NCBI GenBank assembly: GCA_018830485.1
Contig: JAHJRQ010000015.1
Location: 186,001 to 250,000, forward strand
From: Pseudomonadota bacterium
GTDB lineage: Bacteria; Desulfobacterota; Desulfobulbia; Desulfobulbales; Desulfurivibrionaceae
Length of the DNA stretch: 64,000 nucleotides
Reading direction: 5' to 3'
The notes under the pieces were generated by a model. That model was not told the DNA's origin, searched no databases, and worked only from the letters and a program-made list of their open reading frames with translations. The first letter of the stretch is position 1; every line of letters starts with the position of its first letter. The translations under genes and the position numbers were made by a program. Positions 17,349 to 25,998 of the stretch are shown here, in pieces.

Positions 17349-18296
17349 TCAGACGACGCCCACCCCCCGCAGCAGGGCAAGGAAATCCCTCTGCGCAAGC
17401 CGGGTCAGGCCGGCATGCCCAGCCAGCTCCAAGGCCTGGCGGTATTCCTGGGGCAGCAGCATGCGGTCCAGGGGCGGGAAATCCATGGCCCGGCCGCAGG
17501 GGCGGTATTGATCCATGACATTGACATAGGTGGCTGGCGAGATATCCCTGGCCAGAAAGCCGAAGATCTCCCGGGTTTCGGCCAAGCCCTCCGGCATGAT
17601 CAGATGACGCACCAGCAGGCCATGCCCGGCAAGCCCCTGGTCATTGACCACCAGATCCCCCACCTGGCGGTGCATCTCGCCGATGGCCAGCCTGGCCTTT
17701 TCCGGATAATCCTCTGCCCTGGCAAAGCGGCGGGAGCTTTCCCCTGACCAAAACTTGAAATCCGGCATGTAGATGTCGACGATCCCTTCCAGCAACCGAA
17801 GGGTCTCCACCTCGTCGTAGCCGCTGGTGTTGTAGACCAGGGGCACAGAAAGCCCTCCCTCGACGGCAAGGGGCAAGGCCTCCAAAATCTGCGCCACCAC
17901 ATGGCTGGGCGTGACCAGATTGATGTTGTGGCAGCCCTGCCGGGCAAGGCGCAGCATCATTTCCGCCAGTTGCTGGGCAGTGACCTCCTCCCCTTCCCCC
18001 TGATGGCTTATTTCGTAGTTTTGACAGAAGACGCAACCGAGGGTGCAGCCGGCGAAAAAAATGGTGCCCGAGCCGCCATGTCCGACCAAGGGGGGTTCCT
18101 CTCCGAAATGGGGGTGATGGGCCGCCACCTTCGCCTGCCTGCCGGTGCGGCAGAATCCCTTTTCCCCGGCCAAGCGGTTCACTCCGCAACGCCTCGGGCA
18201 GAGGTGACAGCAGGAAAGCAGCTCACTGGCCGCATCTCTCCGGAAAAGCAGCTCGCCGGAGGCGTGAAGGGCAAGATAGCGTGGCGCAGAAGACAC
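17349..18296 (-). CDS. Radical SAM protein, PflA-like uncharacterised family (COG1313-type)
   Basis: 315 residues from GTG 18296, preferred because GAGGGGGGA precedes it and the family-like opening SAPRYLALHASGEL follows; the frame is open further upstream. The radical SAM motif CTLGCVFCQNYE (CxxxCxxC) follows an upstream Cys cluster (CCHLCPRRC...FCRTG) that may hold an auxiliary centre. Further conserved text is NTSGYDEVETL and DIYMPDFKFW. Members look like activating enzymes, but their substrates are unclear. Divergent from the Fur-type regulator at 18562. Confidence 0.85.
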   Translation of the reverse strand: MSSAPRYLALHASGELLFRRDAASELLSCCHLCPRRCGVNRLAGEKGFCRTGRQAKVAAHHPHFGEEPPLVGHGGSGTIFFAGCTLGCVFCQNYEISHQGEGEEVTAQQLAEMMLRLARQGCHNINLVTPSHVVAQILEALPLAVEGGLSVPLVYNTSGYDEVETLRLLEGIVDIYMPDFKFWSGESSRRFARAEDYPEKARLAIGEMHRQVGDLVVNDQGLAGHGLLVRHLIMPEGLAETREIFGFLARDISPATYVNVMDQYRPCGRAMDFPPLDRMLLPQEYRQALELAGHAGLTRLAQRDFLALLRGVGVV

Positions 18297-18526
18297 AGGA
18301 TCCCCCCTCAGACAGGCAGTTTCGCCGGGCTGGAAGCGTGCCGGCAGCCACAATCGGACAAACGACCAAAAAATTCCCTTCGCTTCCCACAAGGGAAACC
18401 CGGAAGCCTAGATGCCGGCAGGCTGTTTTTTTCCATGACTGCCGGACGCATTCCGCGCACAGCACCATTATGGCATGGTACGACGCAATGCCAAGTAAAA
18501 AAAACTTGCGCATCCCTTGATCCTCC

Positions 18527-18545
18527 TGTAATAAGAACTATTATC
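18527..18545. promoter_or_regulatory. Candidate PerR/Fur operator
   Basis: TAATA at 18529-18533 and TATTA at 18539-18543 form a perfect inverted repeat around AGAAC, AT-rich like known Fur/PerR boxes, starting 34 bp ahead of the regulator's ATG. Autoregulation is inferred. Confidence 0.5.
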
Positions 18546-18561
18546 AAACAAGGAGGACAAT

Positions 18562-18960
18562 ATGTCGCAACTCAACAATCACAGCCTTCGGATTACCAAG
18601 CAACGACAGATCATTCTTGATGAGTTGTGCAGCGTCACCTCGCACCCCACGGCCGACGTGCTCTACCAGATGGTGCGCAAGCGGTTGCCCAAGATCAGCT
18701 TGGGCACGGTCTACCGGAATCTGGAGATCATGTCCGAATGCGGGATCATCCAAAAACTCGATATCGGCGGCACCCAAAAGCGCTTTGACGGCGCGCCCCA
18801 TATCCATTATCATGTGCGTTGCAACCATTGCGGCCGGGTTGACGACCTTGATCTCCCGCCCGACTTTAATGTGGAAAAAGCAGCAGGCGAACTGACCTCC
18901 TTCAAGATTCTCAGGCACCGGTTGGAGTTCACCGGCCTCTGTCCGGAATGCCAGGCCTGA
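18562..18960 (+). CDS. Fur-family transcriptional regulator, PerR-like
   Basis: 132 residues; AAGGAGG precedes ATG 18562. The winged helix is clear (TADVLYQMVRKRLPKISLGTVYRNLEIM). The metal region HIHYHVRCNHCGRVDDL and the C-terminal CPEC give the two CxxC pairs of a structural zinc site. The DNA-binding part and the genes downstream (SOR, ferritin, flavodiiron protein) favour a peroxide/iron-responsive PerR-type role over iron-only Fur. It is separated from the SOR gene by a MITE-like repeat and a rubrerythrin relic. Confidence 0.9.
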   Translation: MSQLNNHSLRITKQRQIILDELCSVTSHPTADVLYQMVRKRLPKISLGTVYRNLEIMSECGIIQKLDIGGTQKRFDGAPHIHYHVRCNHCGRVDDLDLPPDFNVEKAAGELTSFKILRHRLEFTGLCPECQA

Positions 18961-19046
18961 TTTCCCCCCGGCCCGGTTTTTCCTACACAGACCGTGGAAA
19001 ACCATGTACAATACGGAAGACAGTCACCGTACCGAAACATAATTGC

Positions 19047-19178
19047 GGGAACCTTAAAAAAATCGTGTCGGATATGTTTTCCGCCATCCCGGCGAAAGCC
19101 GGCATCCACTAATTTCGCGAGGTTCTGAAAAAACCGAACAACGGCTTTAGCCGGTGTGACAAATTCTGCAAAGTTCCC
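19047..19178 (+). mobile_element. MITE-like dispersed repeat, copy A (132 bp)
   Basis: Bounded by terminal inverted repeats GGGAACCTT (19047-19055) and AAAGTTCCC (19170-19178). It is flanked on both sides by TTGC (19043-19046 and 19179-19182), a possible four-base target duplication. A second, inverted copy occurs at 59416-59545. No coding capacity. It sits between the PerR-like gene and a broken rubrerythrin. Confidence 0.75.
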
Positions 19179-19237
19179 TTGCCTTTGACGCGGGAAGGTA
19201 CCCCATGAGCTCCTTGCTAGGAACCCGCAGGGAATAA

Positions 19238-19340
19238 AACATCAACTGCGGCTATCTCCACCACGGCCCGGAAGCCCCGGAGAAATGCCTGGCCTGCGCG
19301 CACCACCGAGATCATTTTGAACTGCATGGCGAAACTGGTA
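19238..19340 (+). pseudogene. Remnant of rubrerythrin C-terminal rubredoxin domain
   Basis: Reading from 19238 gives [20 protein letters not shown], then [12 protein letters not shown]. This matches the CxxCGY-H-G--AP--CPAC-H-R-HFEL pattern at the C-terminus of rubrerythrins, though the first Cys of the first pair is lost (N-I-N-C). An in-frame TAA lies directly upstream (19235-19237) and no diiron four-helix domain is found, so it is a relic. The frame runs on into the start of the SOR gene. The MITE-like repeat 56 bp upstream may have accompanied the deletion. Confidence 0.7.
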
Positions 19341-19358
19341 ACCCAAGGAGGAACGATC

Positions 19359-19733
19359 ATGGCTGAAAAACTGCAAGTGTACAAATGTGAATTGTGCGGC
19401 AACATCGTCGAGGTCTTGCACGGCGGGGTGGGCGAGCTCGTCTGCTGCGGCCAGCCCATGACCCTGCAGACCGAGAACACCGTGGATGCGGCAAAGGAAA
19501 AACATGTGCCGGTGATCGAGAAGGTGACGGGCGGCTACACGGTGAAGGTGGGGGCCGTTGCCCACCCAATGGAGGAGAAACACCATATCGAGTGGATCGA
19601 GCTCATCGCCGGAGACAAGGCATACCGCCAGTTCCTCAAGCCCGGCGATGCCCCGGAAGCCTTTTTCGCCGTGGACGCTCCCTCCGTCAGCGCCCGCGAA
19701 TACTGCAATCTCCACGGACTCTGGAGGGTCTGA
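19359..19733 (+). CDS. dfx: Desulfoferrodoxin (2Fe superoxide reductase)
   Basis: 124 residues; ATG 19359 with AAGGAGG upstream. The desulforedoxin-type centre I has [11 protein letters not shown] and LVCCGQPM (Cys10, 13, 29, 30 region). Centre II ligands appear in [22 protein letters not shown] and CNLHGLW. It reduces superoxide to hydrogen peroxide in the cytoplasm using rubredoxin or similar electrons. The ferritin gene starts one base after its stop. Confidence 0.96.
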   Translation: MAEKLQVYKCELCGNIVEVLHGGVGELVCCGQPMTLQTENTVDAAKEKHVPVIEKVTGGYTVKVGAVAHPMEEKHHIEWIELIAGDKAYRQFLKPGDAPEAFFAVDAPSVSAREYCNLHGLWRV

Positions 19734-19734
19734 G

Positions 19735-20250
19735 ATGCTGAGCAAAACCATTGAAAAGGCTCTCAACGAGCAGATCAACGCGGAATTCTATTCCTCCTAC
19801 ATGTATCTGTCCATGTCCACTTATTTCGACTCCGTCGGCTTGCCCGGCGCGGCGCAGTGGATGCGGGCCCAGACCCAGGAGGAATGGTTCCACGGCATGA
19901 AGCTCTTCGGGTACGTCAACGAACGGGGCGGCCGCGTGGCCCTCAAGGCCATCAAGCAGCCCCCCGTCGACTGGAAATCGACCCTGCACGTCTTCCAGGA
20001 TGTCCTCAGCCACGAGCAGAAGGTGACAGGCCTGATCAACAACCTGGTCAACCTGGCCCAGGAAGAGAAGGACCATGCCACCAACATCTTCCTGCAATGG
20101 TTTATCTCCGAGCAGGTCGAAGAGGAGGCCAATGTCGGCGCGGTGCTCGATAAGCTCAAGCTCATCGGCAAGGATGCCACCGCCCTGTTCACTCTGGACG
20201 CCACGCTGGGGCAACGGGTCTTTACCCCGCCGCAGGCTTTGGGAGAGTAG
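19735..20250 (+). CDS. ftnA: Non-heme ferritin (FtnA-type)
   Basis: 171 residues. The four-helix bundle and ferroxidase-site residues are visible: NEQINAEFYSSYMYLSM, EEWFHGMKLF, and LAQEEKDHATNIFLQWFISEQVEEE. GGAGGG at the end of dfx serves as ribosome binding site, so the two are co-translated. It stores iron and removes free Fe(II), complementing SOR, whose peroxide product would drive Fenton chemistry. Confidence 0.95.
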   Translation: MLSKTIEKALNEQINAEFYSSYMYLSMSTYFDSVGLPGAAQWMRAQTQEEWFHGMKLFGYVNERGGRVALKAIKQPPVDWKSTLHVFQDVLSHEQKVTGLINNLVNLAQEEKDHATNIFLQWFISEQVEEEANVGAVLDKLKLIGKDATALFTLDATLGQRVFTPPQALGE

Positions 20251-20326
20251 CATCCTTCCCGCTTTCCGCCGGAAGGGCAATTGCTCTTTGCAAAAAGCGC
20301 AAACTTTGGTTAAAAAAAGCGGACCC

Positions 20327-20357
20327 CTGCCGACCCGAACGGTCGGCAGTTTTTTTT
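20327..20357 (+). terminator. Intrinsic terminator after the dfx-ftnA pair
   Basis: CTGCCGACC (20327-20335) pairs perfectly with GGTCGGCAG (20341-20349) around CGAAC, followed by eight T's. It lies only 17 bp ahead of the flavodiiron gene, so that gene either depends on read-through or has a promoter overlapping the hairpin. Confidence 0.85.
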
Positions 20358-20373
20358 AACAAGCGAGGACAAC

Positions 20374-21567
20374 ATGGCTGCGATAGAAATCAAAAAAGAC
20401 ATCTACTGGGTCGGCGCCGTGGACTGGAACATCCGCGACTTTCACGGCTACTCCACGGAAAAAGGCACCAGCTACAACGCCTATCTGGTCAAGGACGAAA
20501 AGATCGCCCTGTTCGACACCGTCAAACATGAGGTGAAGGGCGACCTGGTCCACCATCTCTATCAGGTGCTGGGCGACCCGAGCAAGATCGATTACATCAT
20601 CGTCAACCATGTGGAAATGGACCACTCCGGCTCCCTGCCGGAGCTGATCGAGCTGATCAAGCCGGAAAAGATCTTTTGCTCGCCCATGGGCAAGAAAGCG
20701 TTGATCGAGCATTTCCACCGGGAAGACTGGCCGTTCGAGGTCGTGTCCACCGGCGATTCGATCAGCCTCGGCAAAAAAACGGTACAGTTTCTTGAAACCA
20801 AGATGCTGCACTGGCCGGACAGCATGTTCTCCTATATTCCCGAGGACAAGCTGCTCATATCGAGCGACGCTTTTGGCCATCACTGGGCCACCTCGGAACG
20901 CTTCGACGACGAGGTGGACCCCCATGAACTCATGGTGCATGCCTCCAAGTATTACGCCAACATCCTGATGATCTTCTCCCCGATCGTCCAGAAGCTGCTT
21001 GCCCAGGTCAAGGAAATGGGGTTGCAGATCGAGATGATCGCCCCGGACCACGGCGTGATCTGGCGCACCTCGCCCCAAACCATCCTTGAGGCCTACGACC
21101 GCTGGAGCCGTGGCGAAACAAAGAACAAGGCGGTGATCATCTACGACACCATGTGGCACAGCACCGAAAAGATGGCCAAGGCGGTGATGAACAGCCTGCT
21201 CCAGGCCGGGATCACCAATGTCAAGATGCTGCATGTCCGCAAAAACCACCGCAGCGACATCATCACCGAGGTGCTGGACGCACGCGCCATCGTCCTCGGC
21301 TCGCCCACCCTGAACAACAACATCATGCCCGCCATGGCCGACATCATCACCTACATGAAGGGGCTGCGCCCGAAAGACAAGATCGGCGCGGCCTTCGGTT
21401 CCTTCGGCTGGAGCGGCGAGGCGGTAAAGCATCTCACCGGTCACCTGACGGATATGGGCTTTGCTATCATCGGTGAAGGGGTCAAGATCAAGAACGTCCC
21501 CAGCCACGAGGCGCTCAAGGGTTGCTCCGAGCTGGGCAGCGCCGTGGCCGCGGCCATGAAGAAATAG
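20374..21567 (+). CDS. fprA: A-type flavoprotein / flavodiiron oxygen reductase
   Basis: 397 residues. The N-terminal beta-lactamase-like domain carries the diiron ligands HVEMDHSG (H-x-E-x-D), HWPDSM, SSDAFG and PDHGVIW. The C-terminal flavodoxin domain (from about residue 250) has the FMN loop YDTMWHSTEKMA and GSPTLNNNIMP. These proteins reduce O2 to water, or NO to N2O, with rubredoxin electrons. Ribosome binding site GCGAGG. Context with SOR and ferritin favours oxygen reduction. Confidence 0.95.
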   Translation: MAAIEIKKDIYWVGAVDWNIRDFHGYSTEKGTSYNAYLVKDEKIALFDTVKHEVKGDLVHHLYQVLGDPSKIDYIIVNHVEMDHSGSLPELIELIKPEKIFCSPMGKKALIEHFHREDWPFEVVSTGDSISLGKKTVQFLETKMLHWPDSMFSYIPEDKLLISSDAFGHHWATSERFDDEVDPHELMVHASKYYANILMIFSPIVQKLLAQVKEMGLQIEMIAPDHGVIWRTSPQTILEAYDRWSRGETKNKAVIIYDTMWHSTEKMAKAVMNSLLQAGITNVKMLHVRKNHRSDIITEVLDARAIVLGSPTLNNNIMPAMADIITYMKGLRPKDKIGAAFGSFGWSGEAVKHLTGHLTDMGFAIIGEGVKIKNVPSHEALKGCSELGSAVAAAMKK

Positions 21568-21634
21568 GAATTCCTTTTGCCTCCTGCCCGTCCTTTTCGG
21601 CCGGCAGGAGGCTCTTCTCTGGAGAGGAGTCGAC

Positions 21635-22330
21635 ATGGCAGGCCAGAGAAACCTCAAGAAAACCGTTCTTGCCCTGCTCCCAGGACCGGACATCGATCGA
21701 ATCCTCTCCCTTCTGACCGCACATCCTCCCGAAGCGTTGCTCAACGCCCTGTTCTCCGGCATCTGCCACGCAGACCCAAAAACCCGCTGGCACGCGATCA
21801 CCGCCATGGGCGCCACCGTGGCCCGTCTTGCCGGCCAGGACATGGAAGCGGCCAGGGTGGTCATGCGCCGCTTCATGTGGAGCCTCAACGACGAATCCGG
21901 CGGCATCGGCTGGGGCGCCCCAGAGGCCATGGCCGAATGCTTGGCCTTGCATGCCGGACTGGCCGAGGAATATACCAAGATCCTCGTCTCCTTCATGCGG
22001 GAGGACGGCTTTTATCTCGAACTCCCTGCCCTCCAGCGCGGCCTGATGTGGGGAGTGGCGCGGGTGGCCCAGGTCCGTCCGGACCTGCTCCGGGCCTGGC
22101 AGGCGGACCGCTACCTCCCTCCCTATCTCGATTCGGAAGACTCCATGGTCCGGGCCTTGGCGGCCCGCGCCTCAGGACAACTCCGGGTCGTTGCGGCGAG
22201 AGAAAAAATCGCATGCGGCCTCGGGAATAGCACGGAATTCCCCCTGTATGCAGACCACCGCCTAACCACCGTCACCACCGACCAGCTTGCCCGTGAAGCC
22301 CTTGCCGCCCTGGCGCTTGTTGCAGAATAG
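21635..22330 (+). CDS. HEAT-repeat protein, DVU0298 family
   Basis: 231 residues made of helical repeats; recognisable phrases are KTRWHAITAMG, FMWSLNDESGGIGWGAPEAM and EDSMVRALAARASGQL. Resembles the DVU0298-type proteins of Desulfovibrio and relatives. ATG 21635 with GGAGAGGAG upstream, 67 bp after fprA. Function is unknown; helical repeat proteins usually mediate protein contacts. Confidence 0.82.
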   Translation: MAGQRNLKKTVLALLPGPDIDRILSLLTAHPPEALLNALFSGICHADPKTRWHAITAMGATVARLAGQDMEAARVVMRRFMWSLNDESGGIGWGAPEAMAECLALHAGLAEEYTKILVSFMREDGFYLELPALQRGLMWGVARVAQVRPDLLRAWQADRYLPPYLDSEDSMVRALAARASGQLRVVAAREKIACGLGNSTEFPLYADHRLTTVTTDQLAREALAALALVAE

Positions 22331-22486
22331 CCGTATCCTTTTTTTTGCCATTCCTCTTCCGTCCCTCTCCGCCCATTGCTTTCCCCGGAACGAAGTGGTA
22401 TATTTCATGAGTTTAACATTTATCTCTTTGATTTTGCACATATTTACACTTAGCGCGACAGCCGGTTTTTTTATAAAAGGAAGCTC

Positions 22487-23437
22487 GTGGAGCACGAAGA
22501 CATCAGTTCAGTTGTAAAAAATCAAAAACTCACCGAAATCTTCGCCAAGATGAACCTGGGCGAACTTCCAGCCATCTCCGGACACGTCAATGAGGTTCTG
22601 AAGATAACCCTCGATAAGCGCGCTTCGGTAAACTGTGTTTCCAAGGTTATCCTCAAGGATTATTCGCTCACCAACAAGGTTCTCCAGGTTGCCAACTCGG
22701 CCTATTATATTCGCGGAGCACACATCACCACCATTGAGCGAGCCGTAGCCTCCCTTGGCCTGGATGTTGTCCGGGAGCTTGCCCTTTCCATCAGCCTTAT
22801 CGAAGAGTTCCTCAAGTCCGGCGGCGACAAGGACAGCCTCAGCAGACAAATGGCTATTTCGCTGCTCAGCGCCAACCTCAGCAAGCTTGTGGCCCAGCAA
22901 TACAAAATTCCGGTTTCGCCGGAAGAAGCTTACATCTGTTCACTTTTGCACGATCTGGGCCGCATTATCATGACCATCTATTTTCCGGATGTGTACCGGC
23001 GCATCGAGGCGGGAACGACCAGCGGCAGTTCCGAGGAGGCCATGTGCCGTTTGATGTTCAAACAGCTCACCTTCCATGAGATCGGCCAGGAGATTGCCCG
23101 CTTCTGGAATTTTTCCGGCACCATTGTCGCCTGCATGGACCCAAACCCGCCGGAGGTGGAATCCTTGGTTGAGCCTTTGCCTCTCCTGCAAAATCTTGCA
23201 GTTTTTTCCAACCTCTTTATCCGGGATATTTGCTACAAAAGGCCGCCCCATGTCATGGCCCGGCGATTCAAAAAACTCTTCCCCTTAAAGATGCTTCCGC
23301 TCCTTGAAATGGCGCTTACGCTGGCCGACACCGTAGGCAACGTCTCGGGGGTTATCCGCTACGGCCTCACCACGCTCAAATACCGGAGCAAATGCATCGC
23401 CACCGCACGCAAATACCAAAAAAAATCCGCTGCCTGA
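22487..23437 (+). CDS. HDOD domain protein
   Basis: 316 residues from GTG 22487, with AAAGGAAG upstream. An HDOD domain covers about residues 20-215 (LGELPAISGHVNEVLKI, NKVLQVANSAYYIRG, AVASLGLDVVRELALS and YICSLLHDLGRIIMTIY). HDOD proteins lack the full HD phosphohydrolase motif and act in signalling, often with cyclic-di-GMP, chemotaxis or stress systems. The C-terminal 100 residues are not recognised. Preceded by an AT-rich stretch likely holding its promoter. Confidence 0.88.
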   Translation: MEHEDISSVVKNQKLTEIFAKMNLGELPAISGHVNEVLKITLDKRASVNCVSKVILKDYSLTNKVLQVANSAYYIRGAHITTIERAVASLGLDVVRELALSISLIEEFLKSGGDKDSLSRQMAISLLSANLSKLVAQQYKIPVSPEEAYICSLLHDLGRIIMTIYFPDVYRRIEAGTTSGSSEEAMCRLMFKQLTFHEIGQEIARFWNFSGTIVACMDPNPPEVESLVEPLPLLQNLAVFSNLFIRDICYKRPPHVMARRFKKLFPLKMLPLLEMALTLADTVGNVSGVIRYGLTTLKYRSKCIATARKYQKKSAA

Positions 23438-23510
23438 CCCGCTCCGCATCACCCCGCCCACCGGCCCCCCGCGTGTTCCACCGGCCCGCTCTCAATATCC
23501 CGGCATTTTT

Positions 23511-23540
23511 TCTCCTGATGAGCGCTCATCAGATTTTTTC
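23511..23540 (+). terminator. Perfect palindrome with T-run, probable terminator of the HDOD gene
   Basis: CTGATGAGCGCTCATCAG at 23515-23532 is a perfect 18-bp palindrome followed by ATTTTTT. It ends only eight bp before the -35 of the Rrf2 promoter, so an operator role is also possible. Confidence 0.6.
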
Positions 23541-23570
23541 TTGACAATCAAGGCCCGGACTCGATATAAG
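23541..23570 (+). promoter_or_regulatory. Sigma-70-type promoter of the Rrf2 gene
   Basis: TTGACA at 23541-23546 and TATAAG at 23565-23570, 18 bp apart. AT-rich sequence continues to about 23600 and may hold the Rrf2 binding site. Confidence 0.65.
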
Positions 23571-23614
23571 ACTAAAAATATCTCATATATCCTTTTTTAA
23601 CTTTGGACGGTGCC

Positions 23615-24079
23615 ATGCGACTTACCCGGGCCGGAGAATACGGAATACGCTGTGTTCAGCACCTCGCCAGGCATGGCAAGGGAGCGCTGGTCAGCAGAAA
23701 GGAGATAGCCGTGCGCACCGATGTTCCGCCGCACTTCCTCGCCAAGATCGCCCAGCAGCTTGCCAGGGCCGGGATCATCGAGATCCAGCAGGGAGCGAAC
23801 GGCGGCTACCGCCTGCTGCGCGACCCTTCGGAGATCACCCTGTTGGCGGTGATCGAGGCGATCATCGGCGGAATATCCCTCAACGACTGCGTGGGTCGCC
23901 CGGAATCTTGCCACAACAGCCCGCTCTGCACAGTGCACAGGGTCTGGAACAAGGCCAACCGACAGCTTCGGGCAACCCTGCAGGAGGCGGATTTTGCCAC
24001 CCTGGCGAAGGAAGATTCCTGTTGCCTGACGCCTTGCCCCGAGACCGCCGGCCATAACGGGTCCATCGAAAAAAAATGA
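23615..24079 (+). CDS. Rrf2-family regulator with probable iron-sulfur cluster
   Basis: 154 residues; ATG 23615 gives the canonical family start MRLTRAGEYGIRCVQHLA. The winged helix includes RTDVPPHFLAKIAQQLARAG and QGANGGYRL. Cys92, Cys99 and Cys105 (CVGRPESC...LC) match the three-Cys site that binds [2Fe-2S] or [4Fe-4S] in IscR, NsrR and RsrR. It precedes the cytochrome bd operon, so control of oxygen respiration by O2, NO or redox is a sensible inference. Confidence 0.9.
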   Translation: MRLTRAGEYGIRCVQHLARHGKGALVSRKEIAVRTDVPPHFLAKIAQQLARAGIIEIQQGANGGYRLLRDPSEITLLAVIEAIIGGISLNDCVGRPESCHNSPLCTVHRVWNKANRQLRATLQEADFATLAKEDSCCLTPCPETAGHNGSIEKK

Positions 24080-24151
24080 TTTGACCGGGCAAATGTCCTC
24101 CATATACAACAAAGAAACAGGATCTCTTTTTATCCGCTGAGGAATTCACCC

Positions 24152-24376
24152 ATGACCGCTCTGCCAAAACAAGTGTATTTTTTTTATCGAGACGGCTTCC
24201 GCTCCATGGTGGTGGGGAAAACCCTGTGGAAGATCATCGCCGTCAAACTGTTCATCATGTTTGCCGTTCTCAAACTTTTTTTCTTTCCCAATTATCTCAA
24301 CACCAATTTCCACACCGAGCGCGACCGGGCTGAGCATGTTCTGGAGAACCTTACCAAAACGCCACCTGCCCGTTGA
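24152..24376 (+). CDS. DUF4492 small membrane protein, cytochrome bd-associated
   Basis: 74 residues with one membrane helix (LWKIIAVKLFIMFAVLKLFFF). The start MTALPKQVYFFYRDGFRSM and the position directly before cydA fit DUF4492, which is commonly encoded with cytochrome bd in anaerobes. It may aid assembly of the oxidase; that role is not established. Confidence 0.8.
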   Translation: MTALPKQVYFFYRDGFRSMVVGKTLWKIIAVKLFIMFAVLKLFFFPNYLNTNFHTERDRAEHVLENLTKTPPAR

Positions 24377-24420
24377 CACAGGTAGATTTACCTTCTTTTT
24401 TCGCCGCTTTTTTTAATCAT

Positions 24421-24440
24421 GGCAGGAATTCGCTCCTGCC
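24421..24440 (+). promoter_or_regulatory. Short hairpin in the cydA leader
   Basis: GGCAGGA at 24421-24427 pairs with TCCTGCC at 24434-24440 around ATTCGC, 24 bp upstream of the cydA start. No T-run follows. It may influence cydA translation or separate its expression from the upstream gene. Confidence 0.35.
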
Positions 24441-24464
24441 GCCAGCACACAGAAGGAGGATATT

Positions 24465-25994
24465 GTGGGAGATCAAATCCTAACCACGGTGGATTGGGCC
24501 CGGGCGCAATTCGCCCTGACCGCCATGTATCATTGGATTTTTGTACCGTTGACCCTGGGATTGTCCTTTCTCCTCGCCTTTTTTGAGACCATCTACGTCA
24601 AAACCGGCAACGAGGAATGGAAAAAACTGACCAAATTCTGGATGACCCTTTTCGGCATCAACTTCGCCATCGGGGTGGCCACCGGCATCATCCTGGAATT
24701 CCAGTTCGGCACCAACTGGTCCAACTACTCCTGGATGGTGGGCGATATCTTCGGCGCACCCCTGGCCATCGAGGGCATCTTCGCCTTCTTCATCGAGGCC
24801 ACCTTCTTTGCCGTGATGTTCTTCGGCTGGCAGCGGGTCTCCAAGGGATTCCATCTCTTTTCCACCTGGATGGTGGCCGTGGGCTCCAACCTCTCGGCGG
24901 TCTGGATTCTCGTGGCCAACGGCTGGATGCAGTTCCCCGTCGGCATGGCCTTCAATCCCGACACAGCCCGCTTTGAGATGCAGAATTTCTGGGAGGTCGC
25001 CCTCTCTCCGGTGGCGGTGCACAAGTTCACCCACACCACCAGCTCCGCCTTTCTGCTCGCCGCCCTCTTTGTCGTGGGCATCTCCGCCCTCTTCCTCCTG
25101 CAGGAGCGGCACCAGAAAATGGCCAAGCGCAGCATGGTGGTCGCCGCGGTCTTCGGCTTTGTCGCTTCCCTCTTTGTCGGCCTCACCGGCGATGAAGCAG
25201 CCTTCAGCGTGGCCCAGAGGCAACCCATGAAACTGGCCGCCATGGAAGGGCTGTATGTGGGGCAGGAAAAAGCCCCCCTCGTCGCCATGGGCATCATCAA
25301 TGCCAGCAAGCAACCGGGCGACGACCTGCCCGCCTTTTATCAGGAGGTGAAGATCCCCGGCCTGCTTTCGCTCCTGGCCAACCGGGATCCAAACAGCTTT
25401 GTCCCCGGCATCAACGATCTGGTCTTCGGCAATGCCGAACGCAATATCGTCGGCGCCGAACAGCGGATGGTCACCGGCAAGATCGCCCTGGCCGAGCTGG
25501 CGCGGTACAAGTATGCCAAGGGCACGGGCGATGAGGCGGAAGCCGCCGCTGCCCTGGCCATTTTTGACCAGCACAAGGGGGATCTGGGCTACGGCCACCT
25601 GACCAGCCCGGTCGAGGCCGCGCCGCCGGTGGCCACAACCTTCTACAGCTTCCACATCATGGTGGTGCTGGGCACCCTCTTCCCGGTGATCTTTCTGGCT
25701 GTGCTCTATTTCGCCTTCAAGGGCACCCTGGAGTACCAGCGCTGGCTCAACCTGATCTGTTTCTTTTCCATCTTCCTGGGCTATGTTGCCAGCCAGGCCG
25801 GCTGGGTCGTGGCCGAGGTGGGCCGGCAGCCCTGGGCCATTCAGGGTCTGCTGCCGGTGGGCGTGGCCGTTACCAATATTGCCGCAAGCAACGTCAAGAC
25901 CACCTTCTTCATTTTCCTGACCCTGTTCACCGCCCTGCTGCTGGCGGAGATTCGCATTATGATGAAGCAAATCAAGATCGGACCGGAGGCATAA
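24465..25994 (+). CDS. cydA: Cytochrome bd quinol oxidase subunit I
   Basis: 509 residues from GTG 24465 with AGAAGGAGG upstream. CydA features are the N-terminal heme ligand region TAMYHWIFVPLTLGLSF, GxNFAIGVATGI, HKFTHTTSSAFLLAA and the C-terminal QAGWVVAEVGRQPWAIQGLLP signature. The Q-loop is of moderate length. The enzyme reduces O2 to water with menaquinol in the cytoplasmic membrane; in a sulfur anaerobe it serves oxygen removal and limited respiration. Confidence 0.97.
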   Translation: MGDQILTTVDWARAQFALTAMYHWIFVPLTLGLSFLLAFFETIYVKTGNEEWKKLTKFWMTLFGINFAIGVATGIILEFQFGTNWSNYSWMVGDIFGAPLAIEGIFAFFIEATFFAVMFFGWQRVSKGFHLFSTWMVAVGSNLSAVWILVANGWMQFPVGMAFNPDTARFEMQNFWEVALSPVAVHKFTHTTSSAFLLAALFVVGISALFLLQERHQKMAKRSMVVAAVFGFVASLFVGLTGDEAAFSVAQRQPMKLAAMEGLYVGQEKAPLVAMGIINASKQPGDDLPAFYQEVKIPGLLSLLANRDPNSFVPGINDLVFGNAERNIVGAEQRMVTGKIALAELARYKYAKGTGDEAEAAAALAIFDQHKGDLGYGHLTSPVEAAPPVATTFYSFHIMVVLGTLFPVIFLAVLYFAFKGTLEYQRWLNLICFFSIFLGYVASQAGWVVAEVGRQPWAIQGLLPVGVAVTNIAASNVKTTFFIFLTLFTALLLAEIRIMMKQIKIGPEA

Positions 25995-25998
25995 CACA

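Noticed and set aside
24480-25997. 505-codon minus-strand frame across cydA
   Set aside because: Low-complexity His/Gly/Glu-rich product typical of a shadow frame; cydA on plus is unambiguous.
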